This document shows, piece by piece, positions 40,318 through 46,523 of a stretch of DNA of 46,523 nucleotides; positions within the stretch are counted from its first letter, which is position 1, and every line of letters begins with the position of its first letter. The notes below the pieces were generated by a model, which saw only the letters and a list, made by a program, of their open reading frames with translations, was not told the origin of the DNA and did no database searches. The DNA is from Streptomyces corallincola. Its GTDB lineage: Bacteria; Actinomycetota; Actinomycetes; Streptomycetales; Streptomycetaceae. Location: positions 1 through 46,523 of the forward strand of contig NZ_JAHRXF010000047.1 in assembly GCF_019104725.1 (NCBI RefSeq), given 5' to 3'. The translations under genes and the position numbers were made by a program.

Positions 40318-41763
40318 CTAGAAGGGCTCGAAGTCGTCGAACTCCCGCTGCGACTCGTCCCGTTCGGCCTGCTTGTCGCGGCGGCGCTGGGCGGCCGGGC
40401 GGGGCTCCTCCAGGCGGTGGTCCTCGCCGCGTCGGCCGAGCATCTCGGCGCCCGCCATGACGGTGGGCTCCCAGTCGAAGACGACCGCGTCGTCCTCGGC
40501 GCCGATGGCGACGGCGTCGCCGTTGCGGGCGCCCGCCTTCATCAACTCCTGCTCCACACCGAGACGGTTGAGCCGGTCCGCGAGGTAGCCGACGGCCTCG
40601 TCGTTGCTGAAGTCGGTCTGCCGCACCCAGCGTTCGGGCTTCTCGCCGCGCACCCGGAACACCGGCGCGCCGTCGAGCTCCTCGGGGGTGACGGTGAACC
40701 CGGAGTCGTCCACGGCCCTGGGCCGGATGACGATACGGGTCGCCTCCTCCTTCGGCTTGGCGGCACGCGCCCGGCCGACGAGGTCACCGAGGGCGAACGA
40801 CAGCTCGCGCAGCCCGAGATGGGCGACGGCGGACACCTCGTAGACGCGGTAGCCGCGCGCCTCCAGGTCGGGCCGGACCATCTCCGCGAGGTCCTTGCCG
40901 TCGGGCACGTCGGTCTTGTTCAGGACGACGATGCGGGGCCGGTCATCCAGACCGCCGTACTGGCGCAGCTCCTCCTCGATGATGTCGAGGTCGGAGAGCG
41001 GGTCGCGGTCGGACTCCAGGGTGGCGGTGTCCAGGACGTGCACCAGGACGCTGCACCGCTCGACGTGCCGCAGGAATTCGAGGCCGAGGCCGCGGCCCTG
41101 GCTGGCGCCGGGGATCAGACCCGGCACGTCCGCGATGGTGTAGACGGTCGAACCGGCCGTCACCACACCGAGGTTGGGCACCAGGGTGGTGAACGGGTAG
41201 TCCGCGATCTTCGGCTTGGCGGCGCTGAGCACGGAGATCAGCGAGGACTTCCCGGCGCTCGGGTAGCCGACGAGGGCCACGTCCGCGACGGTCTTCAGCT
41301 CCAGCACGACGTCCTGGAGGTCGCCGGGGACGCCGAGCAGCGCGAAGCCGGGCGCCTTGCGGCGGGCGGAGGCCAGCGCGGCGTTGCCGAGCCCGCCCCG
41401 GCCGCCCTGGGCGGCGACGAAGGAGGTGCCGTGGCCGACGAGGTCGGCGAGCACGTTGCCCTGCTTGTCGAGGACGACGGTGCCGTCCGGCACGGGCAGG
41501 ACGAGGTCCAGGCCGTCCTTGCCGGAGCGGTTGCCGCCCTCGCCGGGCTTGCCGTTGGTGGCCTTGCGGTGCGGGGAGTGGTGGTAGTCGAGCAGCGTGG
41601 TGACCGACTGGTCCACGGTCAGGATGACGTCGCCGCCCCGGCCGCCGTTGCCGCCGTCCGGGCCGCCGAGCGGCTTGAACTTCTCCCGGTGGACGGAGGC
41701 ACAGCCGTGGCCCCCGTTACCCGCGGCGACGTGCAGCTCGACGCGGTCCACGAAGGTGGTCAT
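40318..41763 (-). CDS. obgE: Obg family GTPase
   Basis: The 481-residue protein is ObgE/CgtA, an essential GTPase for 50S maturation and, in Streptomyces, tied to differentiation. The glycine-rich Obg domain (1-159) has GPDGGNGGRGGDV; the G domain has G1 GYPSAGKSS (166-174), G3 DVPGLI and G4 NKTD. An OCT domain follows and the last ~60 residues are a charged tail (DHRLEEPRPAAQRRRDKQAE). The ATG start is standard for the family. It follows rpmA after a hairpin that may lower read-through. Confidence 0.97.
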   Translation of the reverse strand: MTTFVDRVELHVAAGNGGHGCASVHREKFKPLGGPDGGNGGRGGDVILTVDQSVTTLLDYHHSPHRKATNGKPGEGGNRSGKDGLDLVLPVPDGTVVLDKQGNVLADLVGHGTSFVAAQGGRGGLGNAALASARRKAPGFALLGVPGDLQDVVLELKTVADVALVGYPSAGKSSLISVLSAAKPKIADYPFTTLVPNLGVVTAGSTVYTIADVPGLIPGASQGRGLGLEFLRHVERCSVLVHVLDTATLESDRDPLSDLDIIEEELRQYGGLDDRPRIVVLNKTDVPDGKDLAEMVRPDLEARGYRVYEVSAVAHLGLRELSFALGDLVGRARAAKPKEEATRIVIRPRAVDDSGFTVTPEELDGAPVFRVRGEKPERWVRQTDFSNDEAVGYLADRLNRLGVEQELMKAGARNGDAVAIGAEDDAVVFDWEPTVMAGAEMLGRRGEDHRLEEPRPAAQRRRDKQAERDESQREFDDFEPF

Positions 41764-41813
41764 GGTTCAGTGCCTCCAGAAAATCACGGGTATTGCCATT
41801 GTCAACACGCGAA

Positions 41814-41853
41814 AGGCGGACCCGCCTTCCCGTACGGGAAGTGAGGTCCGCCT
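41814..41853 (-). terminator. hairpin between rpmA and obgE
   Basis: Outer arms AGGCGGACC and GGTCCGCCT, inner arms CTTCCC and GGGAAG, and a GTAC loop, with a small internal bulge, lie about 40 bases after rpmA. There is no U run; it may attenuate transcription into obgE. Confidence 0.7.
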
Positions 41854-41890
41854 CGCGCAAGCGTTCGTCCGGTGTGCCGAATCAGTCGAT

Positions 41891-42145
41891 TCAGGCGACG
41901 GGGACGATGTTCACGACCTTGCGACCGCGGTGGGAGCCGAACTCCACCGCACCGGCCTGCAGGGCGAACAGGGTGTCGTCGCCGCCACGGCCGACACCGG
42001 CGCCGGGGTGGAAGTGGGTGCCGCGCTGGCGGACGAGGATCTCACCGGCGTTGACGACCTGACCGCCGAAGCGCTTCACGCCGAGCCGCTGGGCATTGGA
42101 GTCGCGCCCGTTCCGGGTGGACGATGCGCCCTTCTTGTGTGCCAT
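41891..42145 (-). CDS. rpmA: 50S ribosomal protein L27
   Basis: The 84-residue protein is L27, whose N-terminus reaches the peptidyl transferase centre. It starts MAHKKGASSTRNGRDSNAQR, with the conserved RLGVKRFGGQ and RQRGTHFHPG. No firmicute-type cleavable N-terminal extension is present. The ATG has a GGGA site upstream. It follows rplU by 14 bases. Confidence 0.98.
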   Translation of the reverse strand: MAHKKGASSTRNGRDSNAQRLGVKRFGGQVVNAGEILVRQRGTHFHPGAGVGRGGDDTLFALQAGAVEFGSHRGRKVVNIVPVA

Positions 42146-42159
42146 GTGTTCTCAGTCCC

Positions 42160-42480
42160 TTACTTCGCAGCCGCGGGGATCTCAGTGACCTTGATCGCCG
42201 TGTACTGCTGGCGGTGGCCCTGACGACGGCGGTAGCCGGTCTTGTTCTTGTAGCGGAGGATGTCGATCTTCGCGCCCTTGTGGTGGTCCACGACCTCGGC
42301 CTGGACCTTGATGCCGGCCAGCACCCACGGGTCGCTGGTGACGGCTTCGCCGTCCACCACGAGCAGGGTCGAGAGCTCGACCGTGTCGCCCACCTTGGCG
42401 GTGGAAATCTTGTCAACCTCGACGATGTCGCCGACAGCAACCTTGTGCTGGCGACCACCGCTGCGCACGATGGCGTACAC
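42160..42480 (-). CDS. rplU: 50S ribosomal protein L21
   Basis: The 106-residue protein is L21, a 23S rRNA binder of the large subunit. It begins MYAIVRSGGRQHKVAVGDIV and ends GYRRRQGHRQQYTAIKVTEI with the conserved KNKTGYRRRQGHRQ. The GTG at 42480 is the conserved start; the frame upstream to 42612 is open only by chance. A 5' leader of over 100 bases without a gene precedes it and may hold a regulatory structure. It lies 14 bases before rpmA. Confidence 0.97.
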   Translation of the reverse strand: MYAIVRSGGRQHKVAVGDIVEVDKISTAKVGDTVELSTLLVVDGEAVTSDPWVLAGIKVQAEVVDHHKGAKIDILRYKNKTGYRRRQGHRQQYTAIKVTEIPAAAK

Positions 42481-42590
42481 GCGGATCTCACTCTCTGCTA
42501 GGAAACGGCACCCCCGCAGTCCAGCAGCCCGGACACAGGACACGGGCCACCTCTCCAGGCCGCCGAACCGGCACCCAGGAGGAAGAAGGT

Positions 42591-42848
42591 TTACGGAGAT
42601 GTGGCGCACCACTCGACACGCCGACGCCCAAGGTTACGGGGCGGCGGGTGAGGGGTCAAACCGGGCTCCGGGGACTGCTCGGCGGGGCAGCCGGGACGCC
42701 CTCCGCGCGAGGTCCTCCGGGACCCGGGCCAGGTGCGGTCCGGTGCGGTGAACGCCTCACCGGAGTCCTCCCCGCGGACCAATGCCACGATCGCGCCCAG
42801 GTCTGCCGCGAGTGCGCGCACGTCCACCGTACGGGCGAGTCCGGCCAT
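42591..42848 (-). CDS. possible small protein between rne and rplU
   Basis: An 85-codon frame from ATG 42848 encodes MAGLARTVDVRALAADLGAI, then VALVRGEDSGEAFTAPDRTW and a Pro/Arg-rich end. The first half has gene-like codon use and helical pattern; the second half looks like noise. The frame is open upstream (YGFAEYED), but it there meets the rne terminator. No convincing ribosome-binding site. I recognise no family; the 42481-42590 leader shows nothing else. Confidence 0.35.
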   Translation of the reverse strand: MAGLARTVDVRALAADLGAIVALVRGEDSGEAFTAPDRTWPGSRRTSRGGRPGCPAEQSPEPGLTPHPPPRNLGRRRVEWCATSP

Positions 42849-42890
42849 GTCCTCGTACTCGGCGAAACCGTACCGGGCAGTACGCGGAAC

Positions 42891-42930
42891 CGCGCGGGCC
42901 CCCGACACCGAAGTGTCGGGAGCCCGCGCG
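42891..42930 (-). terminator. terminator after rne
   Basis: Outer arms CGCGCGGGC and GCCCGCGCG and inner arms CCCGACAC and GTGTCGGG, one mismatch between them, close a four-base loop. It starts 26 bases past the rne stop codon. Confidence 0.85.
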
Positions 42931-42955
42931 GCAGTGAACGCTCAACCCCGGAAGG

Positions 42956-45900
42956 TCAGTTCTCCTCGGCCGGGACGGCGGCGGTCTTCTTTGCCGTCGT
43001 CTTCTTGGCCGCGGCCTTCTTGGTCGTCGTCTTCTTGGCGGCCGTCTTCTTGGCGGTGGCCGCGGTCTTCTTGGTGGCCGTCTTCTTCGCCGTGGCCTTC
43101 TTGGTGGCCGCCTTACGGGCGGTCTTCTTGGCCGGGGCCGGCTCGTCGGACGGGACCTCGGCGGCCGGGGGCTCCTCCGACGCGGCGGGGACGACCAGGA
43201 CGGCCGTCTCCTCCGGGGCGGTGGGCGCCGTGGCCTTGCGGACCGCGCGGCGGCGCGGGCGGGCCGGGGCGGCGCTCTCGGCGGGCGTCTCCTCGACAGC
43301 GGCCGGGGCAGCGGCCGGAGCCTCCGCCACAGGGGTCTCGGTCACCGTCTCCGGGACCGTCACCACCGTCGCCTCCGCGCCCGCCGGGGAACCGGCCGGG
43401 GCCGAGACCTTCCGGGTGGCGCGACGGCGCGTACGGCCCTTGGGCGCGGCGTCGTCGGACGCGGCGGGGACCACCGGGTCCTCGGCGGCGACCGGCGCGG
43501 CTTGCGGAGCGGCGGACGCCTCCGCCAGGACGGGGCGGGCCACCTCCTCGGCCACGGTGACGTCCCGCGCGGTCGGCACCTCGGCGGCGGGCTCCCGCTC
43601 GGGGCGGGACGCGGCCCTCGGGGCACCGGCCGGGGAGGACGCCCGGCGGCTCGCCCGGCGGCGGCCACGGCCGCGCCCGGCCGCCGCCTCCGCCTCGGCG
43701 ACGGAGCTGTACAGCTCCTCGTCGGGCGCGAACTCCGGCGCGGGCAGCGCCACCGGCGCGGCGGCCTCGGCGGCCACCTCGACGGCGGTCTCCACCTCGG
43801 GCGTCAGGGCCTCGCCGCCCTCCTCGGCGACGGCGGCCGTCTCGTGTACGTGGTCGTGGGCGTGGTCGTGCTCGTGGGCGTCGCCGCCCTTGCCCCGCTT
43901 CTTGCGCTTGGAGCCGCCGCCCCCGTTGCCGCCGACGGACACCGGCTGCTCCATGTGGACGATGACACCGCGCCCGTTGCAGTGCACGCAGGTCTCGGAG
44001 AAGGACTCCAGCAGACCCTGGCCGACCCGCTTGCGGGTCATCTGCACCAGGCCCAGCGAGGTGACCTCGGCCACCTGGTGCTTGGTCCGGTCCCGGCCCA
44101 GGCACTCCAGCAGGCGCCGCAGCACCAGGTCCCGGTTGGACTCCAGCACCATGTCGATGAAGTCGATCACGATGATGCCGCCGAGGTCGCGCAGCCGGAG
44201 CTGGCGCACGATCTCCTCGGCCGCCTCCAGGTTGTTCCTGGTGACCGTCTCCTCCAGGTTGCCGCCCTGGCCGGTGAACTTGCCGGTGTTGACATCGACC
44301 ACGACCATCGCCTCGGTCCGGTCGATGACCAGCGAACCACCGCTCGGCAGCCAGACCTTGCGGTCCAGCGCCTTGGCGAGCTGCTCGTCGATCCGGTACG
44401 TGGCGAACACGTCCACCTCGGACGTCCACCGCGACAGCCGGTCGGCCAGGTCGGGGGCGACGTGCGCGACGTAGCCGTGGATGGTCTGCCAGGCCTCGTC
44501 ACCGCTGACGACGACCTTGGAGAAGTCCTCGTTGAAGATGTCCCGGACGACGCGGACGGTCATGTCCGGCTCGCCGTACAGCAGCGTCGGCGCGTTGCCG
44601 GACTTGGCCTTCTTCTGGATGTCCTCCCACTGCGCCTGGAGCCGTTCGACGTCGCGGCGCAGCTCGTCCTCGCTCGCGCCCTCGGCGGCGGTGCGCACGA
44701 TGACACCCGCGTCCTCGGGGACGATCTTCTTGAGGATGGTCTTCAGCCGGGCCCGCTCGGTGTCGGGCAGCTTGCGGCTAATGCCGGTCATCGAGCCCTC
44801 GGGCACGTAGACCAGGTACCGGCCGGGCAGCGAGACCTGGCTGGTCAGGCGGGCGCCCTTGTGGCCGATCGGGTCCTTGGTGACCTGGACGAGCACCGGC
44901 TGGCCGGACTTCAGCGCCGACTCGATCCGGCGCGGCCCGTTCGCCATGCCGAGCGCGCCGAAGTTGACCTCACCGGCGTACAGCACGGCGTTGCGGCCCT
45001 TGCCGATGTCGATGAACGCGGCCTCCATCGACGGCAGCACGTTCTGGACCTTGCCCAGGTAGACGTTGCCGACGTACGAGGTGGACTGCTCCTTGTTGAC
45101 GTAGTGCTCGACGAGCACCCCGTCCTCCAGGACGCCGATCTGGGTGCGCTCGCCGTGCTGGCGCACGACCATGACACGCTCGACGGCCTCGCGGCGGGCC
45201 AGGAACTCGGCCTCGGTGATGATCGAGACGCGGCGGCGCCCCTGCTCGCGGCCCTCGCGGCGGCGCTGCTTCTTCGCCTCCAGACGGGTCGAGCCCTTGA
45301 TGGACTGCACCTCGTCGGACGGCTCGGTGGCCTTGCGCGGCTCGCGGACCTTGACGACGGTGCGCTCGGGGTCGTCGGCGGACGGTTCGCCGTCCGGGCC
45401 GGAGTCCCCGGCGCGGCGACGGCGGCGACGGCGGCGACGGCTGCTGCTGGAGCCCGAGCCGGACTCCTCGCCGCGCGCGTCGTCGGCGTCCTCGTCCTCC
45501 TGCTCGGCGGTGTCCTCGGCGTCCTGCGTGGCCTGCTCGGCCGCCGCGTCGGTCTCGTCGTCGTCGGCGGAGTCGTCGGAGCCCTCGGCGGCGTCGCCCT
45601 TGCGGCGGCGACGGCCGCCCCGGCGGCGACGGCGGCGCGAACCGGCCTCCTCGGAGCCGTCCGCGGCCTCGGCGCCCTCGGCCTCGTCACCCTCGTCGCT
45701 GTCGTCGGCGTCCTCGGTGTCCGCGGTCTCCTCGACCGGCGCGGCCTCGGCGGCGGGCGCCTCCTCGGGCGCGCCCCGGCGGCGACGGCGACGGCGCGAA
45801 CCGGCGTCGGCGCGCTCCTCGGCGTACGTCTCCTCGGGCTCCTCGGCGCTCACCGGCGCGGCCGGGGTACCGGCGGCCTCGGCAGCGGCCTCGGCGGCGG

Positions 45901-46523
45901 CGCGCTCGGGGGTCTGGAAGCGGGGCTCGGTGAAGACCGGCGCCTGGAACACGGCGACGGACGGACGCGCGGGGCGGCGGGAGCCGTCGGCGTCGTCCTT
46001 CCCGCCACCGGAACGGGTGGGCGCGGAGAAACCACCGGCGGCGCGCTGCACGGCCCGGCGGCGACGGCGCGGACCGGCGTCCTCGGCGGACTCGTCCTGC
46101 CGCGCGGCGGGCGCCTGCGCGGGCTCGGCGGCCCGCACGGGCTCGGCGACGGGCGCGGTGTCCTCGGCGGCGGGTGCCCCGGCGGGCGCGGACGAACGGC
46201 GGGTGGCCCGGCGGCGCGCACGGGCGGGGGCCTCCGCCTCCACGGCGGGGGTCTCCTCCACCACGGCCGCCACGGCGGGAGCCTCGACAACCGGCTCGAC
46301 GGCCTCGGCGGCGGGCGCACCGGCGGGCGCGGACGAACGACGGGTGGCCCGGCGGCGCGCACGGGCGGGGGCGGCCTCTGCCTCGGCCTCGGCCTCGACG
46401 GCGGGGACGTCCGCCACGACCGGCGCGGCCTCGACGGCGGGCGCCGCGACCTCGGCGGCGGGGGCACCGGCGGGGGGCGGCGCGCGGGGGGCACCCGCCC
46501 GGGGGGGGGGGGGGGCCCGGGGG
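42956..46523 (-). CDS. rne: RNase E/G, 5' end beyond the window
   Basis: The visible frame runs over 1150 residues and stays open to the right edge, so the true start is outside the window; the last ~60 bases are unreliable. The central catalytic core (from ILVNVSTRETRVG-like region, here AEFLARREAVERVMVVRQ, about 45200, to about 43900) has an S1 domain, VVVDVNTGKFTG, IIVIDFIDMVLESNRD and the zinc-link ETCVHC. It cleaves single-stranded RNA for turnover and rRNA processing. Both flanks are long and disordered: Arg-rich RARRRATRRSSAPAGAPAAE repeats, acidic blocks, a His-rich AHEHDHAHDHVHE and a Lys/Ala histone-H1-like C-terminus. rplU and rpmA follow, after a hairpin. Confidence 0.95.
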   Translation of the reverse strand, partial: PRAPPPPRAGAPRAPPPAGAPAAEVAAPAVEAAPVVADVPAVEAEAEAEAAPARARRRATRRSSAPAGAPAAEAVEPVVEAPAVAAVVEETPAVEAEAPARARRRATRRSSAPAGAPAAEDTAPVAEPVRAAEPAQAPAARQDESAEDAGPRRRRRAVQRAAGGFSAPTRSGGGKDDADGSRRPARPSVAVFQAPVFTEPRFQTPERAAAEAAAEAAGTPAAPVSAEEPEETYAEERADAGSRRRRRRRGAPEEAPAAEAAPVEETADTEDADDSDEGDEAEGAEAADGSEEAGSRRRRRRGGRRRRKGDAAEGSDDSADDDETDAAAEQATQDAEDTAEQEDEDADDARGEESGSGSSSSRRRRRRRRRAGDSGPDGEPSADDPERTVVKVREPRKATEPSDEVQSIKGSTRLEAKKQRRREGREQGRRRVSIITEAEFLARREAVERVMVVRQHGERTQIGVLEDGVLVEHYVNKEQSTSYVGNVYLGKVQNVLPSMEAAFIDIGKGRNAVLYAGEVNFGALGMANGPRRIESALKSGQPVLVQVTKDPIGHKGARLTSQVSLPGRYLVYVPEGSMTGISRKLPDTERARLKTILKKIVPEDAGVIVRTAAEGASEDELRRDVERLQAQWEDIQKKAKSGNAPTLLYGEPDMTVRVVRDIFNEDFSKVVVSGDEAWQTIHGYVAHVAPDLADRLSRWTSEVDVFATYRIDEQLAKALDRKVWLPSGGSLVIDRTEAMVVVDVNTGKFTGQGGNLEETVTRNNLEAAEEIVRQLRLRDLGGIIVIDFIDMVLESNRDLVLRRLLECLGRDRTKHQVAEVTSLGLVQMTRKRVGQGLLESFSETCVHCNGRGVIVHMEQPVSVGGNGGGGSKRKKRGKGGDAHEHDHAHDHVHETAAVAEEGGEALTPEVETAVEVAAEAAAPVALPAPEFAPDEELYSSVAEAEAAAGRGRGRRRASRRASSPAGAPRAASRPEREPAAEVPTARDVTVAEEVARPVLAEASAAPQAAPVAAEDPVVPAASDDAAPKGRTRRRATRKVSAPAGSPAGAEATVVTVPETVTETPVAEAPAAAPAAVEETPAESAAPARPRRRAVRKATAPTAPEETAVLVVPAASEEPPAAEVPSDEPAPAKKTARKAATKKATAKKTATKKTAATAKKTAAKKTTTKKAAAKKTTAKKTAAVPAEEN
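46162..46371. repeat. direct repeat within 5' part of rne
   Basis: Two copies of about 69 bases, at 46162-46230 and 46303-46371, differ at few positions. Each encodes (minus strand) the peptide block RARRRATRRSSAPAGAPAAE. The intervening sequence encodes Val/Glu/Ala-rich linker. Confidence 0.8.

Noticed and set aside
42481..42600. Known ribosomal-protein autoregulatory leader before rplU
   Set aside because: I see no structure that I can match to a described L21 leader; only the length of the leader is suggestive.
42648..44474. 608-codon plus-strand frame opposite rne
   Set aside because: Antisense shadow of the low-complexity Lys/Ala/Arg part of RNase E; product is Ala/Ser/Val repeats.

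Overview
The window is chromosomal DNA from a Streptomyces-type actinomycete. The evidence is very high GC content, third codon positions almost always G or C, frequent GTG starts, and a gene order that I recall from Streptomyces and partly from Mycobacterium: rne, rplU, rpmA, obgE, proB/proA, nadD, rsfS, leuS, comEA, comEC, holA, rpsT, lepA, hemW. Most genes lie on the minus strand. It is a conserved core region; I see no prophage, insertion sequence, CRISPR array or biosynthetic cluster.

Left to right: a DUF3097 gene (+); hemW, a SpoIIE-type phosphatase with an RsbW-like ATPase domain, a long-chain acyl-CoA ligase and lepA (all -); rpsT (+); holA, a small acidic protein, comEC, comEA, a DegV protein, an unknown membrane protein and leuS (all -). 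Upstream of leuS is a 12-codon leader peptide with three consecutive leucine codons, followed by a terminator-like hairpin, which looks like a leucine attenuator. Divergent from it is a two-gene redox module: a six-helix membrane protein with NOX-like bis-histidine spacing, and a NuoF-like flavoprotein fused to a ferredoxin. Then come two identical tRNA-Ala(GGC) genes bracketing a GT87 glycosyltransferase and two small genes.

The right half holds a GpgP-like phosphatase with rsfS, a divergent LCP protein with nadD, two tiny membrane proteins, an M48 protease (+), two membrane proteins that share an N-terminal motif, proA, an unknown gene and proB, an L,D-transpeptidase-like lipoprotein (+), a GT2-TagF fusion (+), then obgE, rpmA, rplU and the 5'-truncated RNase E gene (-). 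The last bases are a G homopolymer that looks like an unreliable contig end.

Themes: ribosome assembly and translation (lepA, rpsT, rsfS, obgE, rplU, rpmA, leuS), proline synthesis, NAD synthesis, DNA uptake and replication, and cell-wall glycopolymers (LCP, TagF-like, GT87, L,D-transpeptidase-like). Intergenic gaps are rich in short degenerate repeats: a 15-bp minisatellite, GTACGGG-type arrays, and the GGGGCGCGGGGAACTGCGCGA element, which I recall as widespread in Streptomyces.
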